Shown: piece after piece, positions 53,238 to 61,820 of the stretch
Position numbering within the stretch: position 1 is the first letter of the stretch
How the letters are laid out: every line of letters begins with the position of its first letter
From: Fulvimarina sp039652615
GTDB taxonomy: Bacteria; Pseudomonadota; Alphaproteobacteria; Rhizobiales; Rhizobiaceae
NCBI RefSeq assembly: GCF_039652615.1
Contig: NZ_JBDJAC010000002.1
Span: forward strand, 1 to 64,000
Direction: 5' to 3'
DNA: 64,000 nucleotides
Notes under the pieces: model-generated
What the model was told of the DNA's origin: nothing
Seen by the model: only the letters and a program-made list of their open reading frames with translations
Database searches by the model: none
Program-made: the position numbers and the translations under genes

Positions 53238-53849
53238 TCAGCCCTCGCCGCCGGTACCCTTGCCGTCGCCGACCGTCACGCTGGTCATCACGTCCGGGTC
53301 TTCGACGGCACCATTCTGGCGCGCGTCGCCCTTCTTGATCTGATCGACGACATCCATGCCTTCGACGACATCGCCGACGATCGTGTACTGGCCATCAAGG
53401 AAATCGCCGTCCGCGAGCATGATGAAGAACTGCGAGTTGGCGGAATTCGGATCCTGCGAGCGGGCCATGCCGACGGTGCCGCGATCGAACGTCTCGTTGT
53501 CGCTGAATTCGGCTTCGAGATCGGGCTTGTCAGAGCCGCCCATGCCGGCGCTCGAGGCGTCGAACGAATCCGAACCCTTCTTGCCGAAGCGCACATCGCC
53601 GGTCTGGGCCATGAAGCCGTCGATCACCCGGTGGAAGACCACGTCGTCATAGGCGCCTTCCTCGGCGAGCTCCTTGATCTGCTTCACATGGTTCGGCGCG
53701 AGGTCGGGACGAAGCTGGACGACGATTTCGCCCTTGTTGGTCTCGATGTTGAGGCGGTTGGCGGCATCACCGGAATCTTGCGCCGATGCCGGCATAATCG
53801 CCGCCATGGTGAGACCTGCGACGACGCCGAGTGAGGTGAGTAATTTCAT
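53238..53849 (-). CDS. ppiA: Exported peptidyl-prolyl cis-trans isomerase (cyclophilin)
   Basis: 203 residues from the ATG at 53849 (AGGGG eight bases upstream); the frame further back overlaps coaD. Signal peptide MKLLTSLGVVAGLTMAAIMPASA-Q. Cyclophilin core with VVFHRVIDGFMAQTGDV, SANSQFFIMLADGDFLDGQ and YTIVGDVVEGMD. It has an extra Gly/Ser loop (FGKKGSDSFDASSAGMGG) between the motifs. Periplasmic folding catalyst. coaD lies 43 bp upstream on the same strand. Confidence 0.94.
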   Translation of the reverse strand: MKLLTSLGVVAGLTMAAIMPASAQDSGDAANRLNIETNKGEIVVQLRPDLAPNHVKQIKELAEEGAYDDVVFHRVIDGFMAQTGDVRFGKKGSDSFDASSAGMGGSDKPDLEAEFSDNETFDRGTVGMARSQDPNSANSQFFIMLADGDFLDGQYTIVGDVVEGMDVVDQIKKGDARQNGAVEDPDVMTSVTVGDGKGTGGEG

Positions 53850-53892
53850 AGGTGACCCCTTCAGATCGCGAACGGTACGAAGCCGGCAAACG

Positions 53893-54378
53893 CTACGCGC
53901 TCTTTTCTCGAAGCGCGGCCAGAACCGGTGCTGGAACGAATGGCGAGACATCCCCGCCCATCTTCGCGATCTGGCGAACCAATGTGGCGGTAATGGGCCG
54001 CGTCTCCGGCGAGGCCGGCAGGAATACGGTCTTGATTTCAGGGCGCATGGCTCCGTTCATGCCCGCCATCTGCATCTCGTAATCGAGATCCGAGCCGTCA
54101 CGCACACCACGCACGAGAACCGAGGCTCCCGCTTTCGCAGCTGCGTCGACGACGAGGCCGTCGAAGGAGACGATCTCGATATCGGAGCGCAGGCTGTCGG
54201 CATCGAGACTCCGGCGGATGAGGTCGACCCGCTCCTTGAAGGAAAACATCGGGGTCTTCGCCGCGTGGACGCCGATCCCGACGATGACCTCGTCAAAACA
54301 GCCGAGCGCCTGACGCAGGATCGAAAGATGTCCAAACGTCATCGGATCGAAGGAGCCGGGGAAGTAGCCTGTCGCCAT
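53893..54378 (-). CDS. coaD: Phosphopantetheine adenylyltransferase
   Basis: Penultimate step of coenzyme A synthesis (4'-phosphopantetheine plus ATP to dephospho-CoA). 161 residues: YFPGSFDPMTFGHLSI with the nucleotidyl-transferase GH motif, VRGVRDGSDLDYEMQM for substrate binding, and a C-terminal VRQIAKMGGDVSPFVP. Normal length. Likely precedes ppiA in one transcript, and the block gyrA-coaD-ppiA-ppiB-queA-tgt is conserved in rhizobia as I recall it. Confidence 0.96.
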   Translation of the reverse strand: MATGYFPGSFDPMTFGHLSILRQALGCFDEVIVGIGVHAAKTPMFSFKERVDLIRRSLDADSLRSDIEIVSFDGLVVDAAAKAGASVLVRGVRDGSDLDYEMQMAGMNGAMRPEIKTVFLPASPETRPITATLVRQIAKMGGDVSPFVPAPVLAALREKSA

Positions 54379-54509
54379 CTCGTGTTTCCGCCCAACAGGG
54401 TTTGCTTAAGTGTGTTCAATGATCGAGACAATTTGACTGAAGACAAGCGCCTGGCTTGCGCCTATCTTGCGTCTTGAGAGATCGTCGTGGCTTTCGATGC
54501 GCGCTGTCG

Positions 54510-54535
54510 GGAACCATTTCGGGTCGTCAAGCGTA
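54510..54535 (+). promoter_or_regulatory. GGAAC-type stress promoter-like site before the 40-codon gene
   Basis: GGAAC (54510-54514), 17 bases, then CGTA (54532-54535), one mismatch from the EcfG pattern GGAAC-N16/17-CGTT. The start would be near 54541, giving a leader of about 26 nt with a good ribosome site. Confidence 0.45.
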
Positions 54536-54566
54536 TCTGGTGTAAGATAACGAGGAGAGAACTTTC

Positions 54567-54689
54567 ATGCTGATCGTAGCGCTATCCCTCGCAATGGTCC
54601 TCAGCCTTACCGCGGCAACGCTGGTCACGATACACAGTGAACAGGAGCGCTCGCGTGTGAAGGTCAAGGCCAGGCACCTCCGCCGCTGA
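54567..54689 (+). CDS. 40-residue single-span membrane protein (unannotated-type small gene)
   Basis: ATG(54567) to TGA(54689). AGGAGAG lies about eight bases upstream. The peptide is MLIVALSLAMVLSLTAATLV, then a charged tail with Glu, Gln and repeated Arg/Lys ending HLRR. This gives one membrane helix followed by a basic cytoplasmic tail, typical of small stress-related membrane proteins. A GGAAC promoter-like site lies upstream and a strong terminator downstream (54755-54790). It faces opposite to coaD and gyrA. No family recognised. Confidence 0.7.
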   Translation: MLIVALSLAMVLSLTAATLVTIHSEQERSRVKVKARHLRR

Positions 54690-54754
54690 TCCCGGCCACT
54701 ATTTTATAGCACCGTCCTCCAGCCGGTCATAAAAATCGACCTCCAAAACAACTC

Positions 54755-54790
54755 GGCGCCGCTCTCGATGATCGGGAACGGCGCCTTTTT
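54755..54790 (+). terminator. Terminator (probably bidirectional) between the small gene and gyrA
   Basis: GGCGCCG (54755-54761) pairs with CGGCGCC (54779-54785), and TCTCGAT pairs with ATCGGGA inside, followed by TTTTTC. On the minus strand a weaker T-rich stretch follows, so it may also end gyrA transcripts. Confidence 0.85.
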
Positions 54791-54810
54791 CTTGTGCTGC
54801 GACAGGCCGA

Positions 54811-57666
54811 TCAGGTCTCGTCCGCCGGCCCCTCGCCACCATTACTGTCTGGCGTGTCATCGGTGGAACCGACTGCGCCAGTCTCGCCATCGGCCTCTTC
54901 ACCCTCGACAAGTTCCGCGGAATCGCCGGTCTCGTCCGTACCCTGATCGGGAATGCGCTCGACGGAGACCACGCGCTCACCTTCAGCGGTCTTGAAGATG
55001 GTCACCCCACCGGTCGCGCGGCCCTTCATGCCGATACCGTCTACCGGAACGCGGATCACCTGGCCACGATCGGTGACGAGAAGCAGCTGATCCTCGTCCT
55101 CGACCGGGAAACCGGCGACCAGCGCGCCCAGCTTGTCGAGCCGGTTGGTGTCGGTCGCCCGGATGCCCTTGCCGCCGCGCCCGGAGGTACGGAACTCGTA
55201 GGACGAGGAGCGCTTGCCGAAGCCGAATTCCGACACGGTCAGGATCATTTCTTCCCGAGCGCCAAGCTCGGCATAGCGCTCCTGATCGATCGCGACATCG
55301 GCGACCGCTTCCTCGTCGCTCTCACCCTCGCCATTCGTATCGCCGTCGACCGCACGGCGCATCTTCAGATAGGTCGAGCGCTCCTCGGCCGAGGCTTCCA
55401 CATGGCGCAGGATCGCCATTGAGACGACGGTCTCGCCGGTTCCCAGCGAGATGCCGCGCACGCCCACCGAATTACGGCCCGCGAAGACGCGGACATCGGT
55501 GGTCGGAAAGCGGATGCACTGGCCGGAGGAGGCCGTGAGTAGAACGTCGTCGTCTTCCGAACAGGTCGCAACGCCGAGGATCGAGTCCTGCTCGTCGTCG
55601 AGCTTCATGGCGATCTTGCCGTTGCGATTCACATTCGTGAAATCGGAGAGCTTGTTGCGGCGAACCGTGCCTCGGGTCGTCGCGAACATCACATTGGTGC
55701 GCTCGGCGGCTTCTTCTTCGTTCGGCAGAGGCAGAATCGAGGTGATGCGTTCGTTCTTTTCGAGCGGCAGGAGGTTCACCAGCGCCTTGCCACGGCCCTG
55801 CGGGGTCGTCAGCGGCAGGCGCCACACCTTCTCCTTGTAGACGATGCCGCGCGAGGAGAAGAACAGGACAGGCGTGTGGGTGTTCGCCACGAAGAGCCGG
55901 GTGACCGAATCCTCGTCGTTTTTGAGGCTCATGCCGGAGCGGCCTTTTCCGCCCCGACGCTGGGCACGGTAGACACTGAGCGGCACGCGCTTGATGTAAC
56001 CGCCGTGACTGACGGTCACCACCATGTCCTCGCGCGGGATCAGGTCCTCGTCTTCGAGATCGGCGGCCCCTTCGGAGAGCTCGGTCCGGCGCGGGGTGGC
56101 GAACTCGTCACGAATGGCGATGAGTTCGTCCTTGATGATCTCCATGACGCGGGAGCGCGAGGACAGGATTTCCAGATAATCCTTGATCTCTGCACCGATC
56201 TTTTCCAGCTCGTCGCCGATCTCGTCCCGGCCGAGAGCCGTGAGGCGCTGGAGACGCAGATCGAGAATCGCGCGGGCCTGGGCTTCCGACAGGCGATAAG
56301 TGCCCTGCTCCGAAATCCGGTGGCGCGGATCGTCGATAAGCCGCACCAGCGGCGCGACGTCCTTGGCGTCCCACTCGCGCGTCATCAGCTGCTCGCGGGC
56401 CGTCGCCGGATCGGGCGCGGCGCGGATGAGCTTGATCACCTCGTCGATATTGGCGACGGCGATGGCGAGACCGACCAGCACGTGAGCCCGCTCGCGCGCC
56501 TTGCGCAGAAGGTATTTCGTGCGCCGGTTGACCACCTCCTCGCGGAAGGCGACGAAGGCCTGCAGCATGTCCATCAAGGTCAGCTGTTCCGGCTTGCCGC
56601 CGTTCAGCGCGACCATATTGGCCCCGAAGGAGGTCTGCAGCGGCGTGAACCGGTAAAGCTGGTTGAGAATCACGTCGGCGGAGCCGTCGCGTTTCACCTC
56701 GACGACGACGCGGTAACCGTCGCGGTCGGACTCGTCGCGAATGTCGGAGATGCCTTCAATGCGCTTTTCGCGCACCAGTTCGGCCATCTTCTCGATCATC
56801 GTCGCCTTGTTCACCTGGTAGGGAACCTCGGTGATGATGATCGCTTCGCGGTCGCCGCGTATCGTCTCGGTATGCACCTTTCCGCGCATCAGAAGCGAAC
56901 CGCGGCCCGTCGAATAGGCGGCCTGGATGCCCGCCTTGCCGAGAAGCAATGCGCCGGTCGGGAAGTCCGGACCCGGAATGATCTCCATCATTTCGGGAAG
57001 CGTAATCGACGGATTGTCGATCAGCGCGACGCAGCCGTCGATCACCTCGCCCAGATTGTGGGGCGGAATGTTCGTCGCCATGCCGACGGCGATGCCGCCC
57101 GAACCATTGACGAGCAGGTTGGGGAAGCCGGCCGGCAGAACCACCGGCTCCATCTCGCGACCGTCGTAGTTCTCCTGAAAATCGACGGTTTCCTTGTCGA
57201 TGTCGGCAAGCAGCGAGTCGGTGATCTTGCGCAGCCGGCACTCGGTGTAACGCATGGCCGCCGGTGGATCGCCATCGATCGAACCGTAATTGCCCTGTCC
57301 CTCGATCAGACGGTCGCGCAGCGACCAATCCTGGGCCATGCGCACGAGGGCATCGTAAATCGCCGAGTCGCCGTGCGGATGGAACTTACCCATCACCTCA
57401 CCGACGACACCGGCCGATTTCCGGTATGAACGGGTCGAGTTGAGGCCCATCTCGTGCATGGCGTAGAGAATGCGCCGGTGCACGGGCTTGAGGCCGTCAC
57501 GCACATCGGGCAGCGCACGGCTCACGATCACGCTCATGGCGTAATCGAGATAACTGCGCTGCATCTCCTCGATGATGGAGACTGTGCCGATGCCACCGCC
57601 TTCCGGCGGCGGCCCACCCGTCGGTTCGTCGTCGGGCGGGGTCAGATCGTCGTTTTCGTCAGCCAA
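54811..57666 (-). CDS. gyrA: DNA gyrase subunit A
   Basis: Breakage-reunion subunit of the type II topoisomerase that introduces negative supercoils. 951 residues. The catalytic Tyr is Y140 in AAMRYTECRL. The quinolone-determining region reads HPHGDSAIYDALVRMAQ with S101 and D105, the drug-sensitive residues at E. coli positions 83 and 87. The C-terminal beta-pinwheel has the GyrA box QRRGGKG (about residue 560). The last 50 residues are a long acidic tail (EEADGETGAVG...). Length slightly above the usual 910-940, explained by an acidic insert near residue 830 and the tail. Confidence 0.97.
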   Translation of the reverse strand: MADENDDLTPPDDEPTGGPPPEGGGIGTVSIIEEMQRSYLDYAMSVIVSRALPDVRDGLKPVHRRILYAMHEMGLNSTRSYRKSAGVVGEVMGKFHPHGDSAIYDALVRMAQDWSLRDRLIEGQGNYGSIDGDPPAAMRYTECRLRKITDSLLADIDKETVDFQENYDGREMEPVVLPAGFPNLLVNGSGGIAVGMATNIPPHNLGEVIDGCVALIDNPSITLPEMMEIIPGPDFPTGALLLGKAGIQAAYSTGRGSLLMRGKVHTETIRGDREAIIITEVPYQVNKATMIEKMAELVREKRIEGISDIRDESDRDGYRVVVEVKRDGSADVILNQLYRFTPLQTSFGANMVALNGGKPEQLTLMDMLQAFVAFREEVVNRRTKYLLRKARERAHVLVGLAIAVANIDEVIKLIRAAPDPATAREQLMTREWDAKDVAPLVRLIDDPRHRISEQGTYRLSEAQARAILDLRLQRLTALGRDEIGDELEKIGAEIKDYLEILSSRSRVMEIIKDELIAIRDEFATPRRTELSEGAADLEDEDLIPREDMVVTVSHGGYIKRVPLSVYRAQRRGGKGRSGMSLKNDEDSVTRLFVANTHTPVLFFSSRGIVYKEKVWRLPLTTPQGRGKALVNLLPLEKNERITSILPLPNEEEAAERTNVMFATTRGTVRRNKLSDFTNVNRNGKIAMKLDDEQDSILGVATCSEDDDVLLTASSGQCIRFPTTDVRVFAGRNSVGVRGISLGTGETVVSMAILRHVEASAEERSTYLKMRRAVDGDTNGEGESDEEAVADVAIDQERYAELGAREEMILTVSEFGFGKRSSSYEFRTSGRGGKGIRATDTNRLDKLGALVAGFPVEDEDQLLLVTDRGQVIRVPVDGIGMKGRATGGVTIFKTAEGERVVSVERIPDQGTDETGDSAELVEGEEADGETGAVGSTDDTPDSNGGEGPADET

Positions 57667-57867
57667 GGATCAAGTCCAGAAATCAATGCGAATTCGTGCG
57701 CCTGCTATAGCCTGAAGGCAATCGCCAGCGCAAACGCTTGCAGGCCCTCGCCACTCCGTCCGGCAAAGCGTTCCACGCGGCCGGCCCGTCGGCCGGGACG
57801 AGCCGGCGCAAGGCTTGCCACCGAACTTCTTTCCATGTTCTGAGATGGGACCTGCTTCAACCGGAAT

Positions 57868-58536
57868 ATGGCGATGGTCGATCTCCTCCTCAACGGCTTC
57901 GTGACGCTGTTCGTCATCGTGGACCCGCTTGGCCTGATCCCGGTCTATCTTGCCCTGACGCCCGGTATTTCGAAGAAGGCGCGCGTGAAGATGGCCTGGA
58001 AGGGCTGTTTGATCGCCTTCTTCATCCTCACCGTCTTTGCCCTGCTGGGTCTCACGCTGCTCGAAGCGCTCGGCATCTCGCTCGGCGCATTCCGGGTTGC
58101 CGGCGGCCTCTTTCTATTCGTGATCGGCTTCGAACTCGTTTTCGAGCGCCGAAACGAGCGCAAGGGCAAGAGCGCGACCAAGGCAATCGCGGAAAAGGAC
58201 GACGAACCGGGCGAGGATGCGGATGTCGCGGCCTTCCCGCTGGCGATACCCCTGATCGCAGGTCCCGGCGCGATTGCCGCGGTCATTCTTCTGTCCGGTC
58301 AGTTGCCGAGCACCATCGGCAAGGCGAGCGTCGTCGCGGTCATCGCAGTCACGCTTCTGATCACCTTCGCTTCACTGTCCTTCGCCCACCGGCTGGATAC
58401 CCTTCTCGGCGCCACCGGGCGCGGCGTCATTTCCCGCGTCCTCGGCGTGATTCTGGCGGCCCTCGCCGTTCAGTTCGTGGCGGACGGCATCGCCGCCCTG
58501 TTCTCAATCAGCGCAAGTGGCGGCGCAACGAGCTGA
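57868..58536 (+). CDS. MarC family integral membrane protein
   Basis: 222 residues with six membrane helices. Starts LLLNGFVTLFVIVDPLGLIPVYLAL, the MarC signature, and has FPLAIPLIAGPGAIAAVIL midway. The central loop (ERRNERKGKSATKAIAEKDDEPGEDAD) is charged and cytoplasmic. Transport substrate and function are unknown; the old multiple-antibiotic-resistance link was not confirmed. ATGs at 57868 and 57874 are both possible. Diverges from gyrA with 201 bp between. Confidence 0.9.
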   Translation: MAMVDLLLNGFVTLFVIVDPLGLIPVYLALTPGISKKARVKMAWKGCLIAFFILTVFALLGLTLLEALGISLGAFRVAGGLFLFVIGFELVFERRNERKGKSATKAIAEKDDEPGEDADVAAFPLAIPLIAGPGAIAAVILLSGQLPSTIGKASVVAVIAVTLLITFASLSFAHRLDTLLGATGRGVISRVLGVILAALAVQFVADGIAALFSISASGGATS

Positions 58537-58752
58537 CAAGCAAGCGGGCGGAGGCCTGCTCGAGCGCGCCTCGATCTTCACCTCATGATACAAATTTGCG
58601 GATCATCCCTTGCCGAACGGGCGGATTTGGTCACCTCCGATAGGGAACGTTCTCGACTGGAACGGTGTCGCACGCAGTGCTCATCGCGCTTCGGCCGGTA
58701 CGAAGAAAGATGATCCGCGCTTGACGCGGAGTGATATCGAGCGGGGTCCGCC

Positions 58753-59838
58753 ATGGGTAAATATCTGAGCCAACGCGAGCTCTCCGGCGAGAGAAGTTCG
58801 TTCGATAGCGGTAAGAAAAGACGGCGGCGGATCAAGCCTCGCGAGGCGGACGCCAAGCCGCAGGGCGACGACGCGGACGACGACTCCGGCAGCAAGAAGA
58901 CCATTTTCGCCGCGATGGCCGCCAATCTCGGCATCGCGGTCACCAAGTTCGGCGCGGCGCTCTTTACCGGCTCCTCCTCGATGCTCGCCGAGGGTATTCA
59001 CTCGCTCATCGACACGACCAACCAGGTCCTGCTGCTGGTCGGACTGAAGCGCGCCAAGAAACCGGCCGACGAGGCACACCCGTTCGGATACGGCTCGGAA
59101 ATCTATTTCTGGGCGTTCATGGTCGCGATCTTCCTCTTCGCCCTCGGCTCCGGAGTCTCGATCTACGAAGGCGTCGCCGGCCTGATGGCGAGCGAGAGCG
59201 AGAGTTTGAAATCGCCTTCCATCGCGCTCGGCGTCCTCTTCATCGCTTTCTGCTTCGAGGGCTACTCCTGGACCGTTGCGTGGAAGGAATTTCAGGAGCG
59301 CAGAAAGGGTGACGGCTTCTTCAAAGACTTCCAGAGGCTCAAGGACCCTTCGATCTTCGTTGTCCTCTTTGAGGATTCGGCTGCCTGCATCGGCATCATC
59401 ATCGCCGCCATCGCGGTGGGCCTCACCTGGATGACCGGTAACCACGTCTACGACGCCGTCGGCTCGATCGCCGTTGGTGTGGTTCTCGGCATCACGGCGA
59501 TTCTCCTCGCTGTCGAGGTGAAGGGGCTGCTGATCGGCGAGACCGCCGATCCGGAGATCGAGACGAAAATCCAGGAGATGGTCGGCAAGCGCGACGAGAT
59601 CATCGCGATCAACGAGCTGCGCACCCTGCATCTCGGACCGAACGACGTCCTCATGACAATGAGCGTCGATTTCAAGGACGACGTCGTCTCCCAGACCATC
59701 GAGCGGATCGTCACCGAGATCGAGGAAGAGGTGAAGAAGCGTTACAAGTTCGTCCGCAAGCTCTATGTCGAGGTCCAGTCTCAATCAGGCCACGAGCGCT
59801 TCGCCGATCCTTTTGAGGGAGAAGGCGCCTCGAGCTGA
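58753..59838 (+). CDS. Cation diffusion facilitator, ZnT9 (SLC30A9)-like
   Basis: 361 residues with a 50-residue charged N-terminus, about six membrane helices and a cytoplasmic C-terminal domain. TM2 has the metal-site HxxxD (IHSLIDTTNQ). TM5 has no His: it reads LFEDSAACIGIIIAA, the pattern of human ZnT9 (VLLEDTAAVLG). This places the protein in the ZnT9-like CDF branch rather than the ZitB/CzcD branch. Substrate unknown; Zn, Mn or Co are candidates. The palindrome at 59885-59929 follows. Confidence 0.85.
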   Translation: MGKYLSQRELSGERSSFDSGKKRRRRIKPREADAKPQGDDADDDSGSKKTIFAAMAANLGIAVTKFGAALFTGSSSMLAEGIHSLIDTTNQVLLLVGLKRAKKPADEAHPFGYGSEIYFWAFMVAIFLFALGSGVSIYEGVAGLMASESESLKSPSIALGVLFIAFCFEGYSWTVAWKEFQERRKGDGFFKDFQRLKDPSIFVVLFEDSAACIGIIIAAIAVGLTWMTGNHVYDAVGSIAVGVVLGITAILLAVEVKGLLIGETADPEIETKIQEMVGKRDEIIAINELRTLHLGPNDVLMTMSVDFKDDVVSQTIERIVTEIEEEVKKRYKFVRKLYVEVQSQSGHERFADPFEGEGASS

Positions 59839-59880
59839 CGGGACGCGAGAAGGAGTCGCTTCGACGGAAGCGATGCTTCA

Positions 59881-59929
59881 TACCGCTGGACGAATGAATT
59901 GACCTTTCGGGCCAATTCATTCGTCCAGC
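59881..59929. repeat. Long perfect inverted repeat, also copy 2 of a dispersed repeat
   Basis: GCTGGACGAATGAATTG (59885-59901) is perfectly inverted at 59913-59929 around an 11-base loop. The 21 bases from 59881 match 44323-44343 with two differences. There is no T-run, so it is not an ordinary terminator. It lies between the CDF gene and cobO, which converge, and may still stop both transcripts or be a small intergenic mobile-type element. Confidence 0.7.
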
Positions 59930-59998
59930 ATTGGGCTCAGGCGCCGCTCGGGCTTCCGGCGAACATTCGAACGCGATGCGTTCATACGTCCGCCGGTA

Positions 59999-60637
59999 TC
60001 AGAATTCGATGCCTTTCTGAGCCTTCACGCCCGAGCGGAAGGGATGCTTCACCATCGTCATCTCAGTGACGAGGTCGGCAAAATCGATCAGCTCGTCCTT
60101 GGCGTTGCGGCCTGTGATGACGACGTGCTTCATTTCGGGCTTCTGCTTTAAAAACTCGATGATCTCGTTGAGATCGAGATAGTCGTAGCGCAACACGATA
60201 TTGAGCTCGTCGAGCAGAACGAGGTCGTGCTCCTCGTCCATGATCATCGCCTTCGCCCGCTCCCAGGCCTGTCGCGCGGCCTCGATGTCGCGCTGGCGAT
60301 CTTGCGTTTCCCAGGTAAAGCCGTCGCCCATGGCGGTGATCGTGACCTGATCCGGGAACTTCTCGAGCGCGACGCGCTCGCCGGTTTCCCATTTGCCTTT
60401 CACGAACTGCACGATACCGACCTTCATGCCGTTGCCGATTGCGCGAAAGACGAGGCCGAAGGCGGCCGTCGACTTGCCCTTGCCCTTGCCCGTGTGGACG
60501 ATGACGAGGCCCTTCTCCACGGTCTTCGTGGCGACGATCTTGTCGCGCGCCGCTTTCTTCTTCTTCATCTTTTCGGCGTGGCGGGCATTGAGCTCGTCCT
60601 CGCTCATGCCGTCGGTGATCTTGGATTTATCGGCCAT
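59999..60637 (-). CDS. cobO: Corrinoid adenosyltransferase CobO
   Basis: Adds the adenosyl group to the cobalt of cob(I)yrinic acid diamide during coenzyme B12 synthesis. 212 residues. A basic N-terminal helix is followed by the P-loop VIVHTGKGKGKSTAAFG, GIVQFVKGKWETGE, LVLLDELNIVLRYDYLD and VITGRNAKDELIDFADLVTEM. Full length for CobO/BtuR. cobU lies 640 bp away on the same strand with a GNAT gene between, so B12 genes are partly clustered here. Confidence 0.94.
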   Translation of the reverse strand: MADKSKITDGMSEDELNARHAEKMKKKKAARDKIVATKTVEKGLVIVHTGKGKGKSTAAFGLVFRAIGNGMKVGIVQFVKGKWETGERVALEKFPDQVTITAMGDGFTWETQDRQRDIEAARQAWERAKAMIMDEEHDLVLLDELNIVLRYDYLDLNEIIEFLKQKPEMKHVVITGRNAKDELIDFADLVTEMTMVKHPFRSGVKAQKGIEF

Positions 60638-60669
60638 CGAATCGCTTATCCCCTCATTCGGGCGGCAGA

Positions 60670-61089
60670 TTAGCTGAAAAGCTTGGAGAGGAATAACCGC
60701 TCCTGGTTGTCAGGATAAGACGGAAGCCGGCCGAAGATCGTATAGCCCATGCTGAGATAGAAGCCTGGTGACTGGAACGAATAGGTCGAAACCCAGGCTC
60801 CGACGCACCCCTTCGCGCGGGCGGACGCTTCCGCTGTCTCAAGCACTGCCCTTCCGAGCCCCCGGCCACGCCAGCGGGTCGGAACGCTGAGATTTTCGAT
60901 GACCATCCAATCCCAGTAGAGCTGGCCGGCGATACCGCCATCGACACCCTCTTCGTCCTTGAGGGCGAACCCGAAATAGGTTGGCGAGAAAGCGAATTTT
61001 TCGGCAACCGACGGCTCGGCGAAAGGGCGAACGAGATTGGCGCGCGCCTCCATATCCGCCATGTCCACGGCTTCGATCCTGATTGCCAT
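60670..61089 (-). CDS. GNAT-family N-acetyltransferase
   Basis: 139 residues. Acetyl-CoA loop in VPTRWRGRGLGRAVLETAEASA (motif A), followed by GCVGAWVSTYSFQSPGFYLSMGYTIFGRL, the motif B region with the family Tyr. Acceptor substrate unknown. It sits between cobO and cobU, 32 bp from cobO, so it may be co-transcribed, but no B12 role is implied. Confidence 0.88.
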   Translation of the reverse strand: MAIRIEAVDMADMEARANLVRPFAEPSVAEKFAFSPTYFGFALKDEEGVDGGIAGQLYWDWMVIENLSVPTRWRGRGLGRAVLETAEASARAKGCVGAWVSTYSFQSPGFYLSMGYTIFGRLPSYPDNQERLFLSKLFS

Positions 61090-61275
61090 CGGGTCCTTGG
61101 GTCGTGATGAGATGGGATATGCCGGCCGCGTCCCAAATGCCGGACAGCAGCCGTAAAGGATGATCCTATAGTTCGGAATGATCGCGCCTGATAGGCACGA
61201 AAGGCGCTGCGCTGCAGCATTCGCCGGGCTTCGAGCCTATCGCTCGAAAAAAGAAGGTGTGCGCCAGAACGAAGA

Positions 61276-61800
61276 TCAGCCTTGCGGTTTCAGCACCAAA
61301 GGCAGGCCGGCGGCGACGAAAACCACTTCGTCGGCGATCGCCGCGATGCGCTGATTGAGCCTGCCGGCATGATCGCGAAAAGCCCGCGCCATCGCATTGT
61401 CCGGCACGATGCCGAGGCCGGTTTCGTTCGAGACAAAGATCACGCTGCCTTCTGGACCATGCGACATCGCCGCGATCAACCGGTCGATCTCATCTGCGAC
61501 TTCGCGCTCCGCCATCATCAGATTGCTCACCCAGAGCGTCAGGCAATCGACGAGCAGAACCCGCGTCCGGCTTCTTTGGGCAGCGATCGTCTCCGCGAGC
61601 GCCAGCGGCTCCTCGATCGTCGTCCAGCCATCATCGACGCGATCGGCCCTGTGCCGCGCGACGCGGTCCCACATCTCGTCGTCGAAGGCCTGGGCGGTCG
61701 CGAGATAAACGGGATCGAGCCCCGACTGTCTTGCCCGCGCTTCGGCATAGGCGCTCTTGCCGGATCGCGCACCGCCCAGCACGAAAAGGATCTCAGACAT
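61276..61800 (-). CDS. cobU: Adenosylcobinamide kinase / phosphate guanylyltransferase
   Basis: Bifunctional enzyme (CobU/CobP): phosphorylates adenosylcobinamide and then transfers GMP from GTP in late B12 assembly. 174 residues: P-loop LGGARSGKSAYAE, VYLATAQAFDDEMWDRVARHRADR with the guanylylated His, VLLVDCLTLWVSNLM (Walker B) and VSNETGLGIVP. It starts 20 bp after the lipoprotein gene on the same strand, so it could be read with the lipid-transport locus. Confidence 0.94.
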   Translation of the reverse strand: MSEILFVLGGARSGKSAYAEARARQSGLDPVYLATAQAFDDEMWDRVARHRADRVDDGWTTIEEPLALAETIAAQRSRTRVLLVDCLTLWVSNLMMAEREVADEIDRLIAAMSHGPEGSVIFVSNETGLGIVPDNAMARAFRDHAGRLNQRIAAIADEVVFVAAGLPLVLKPQG

Positions 61801-61820
61801 ATCGGAAGGCTGCGCCCGTC

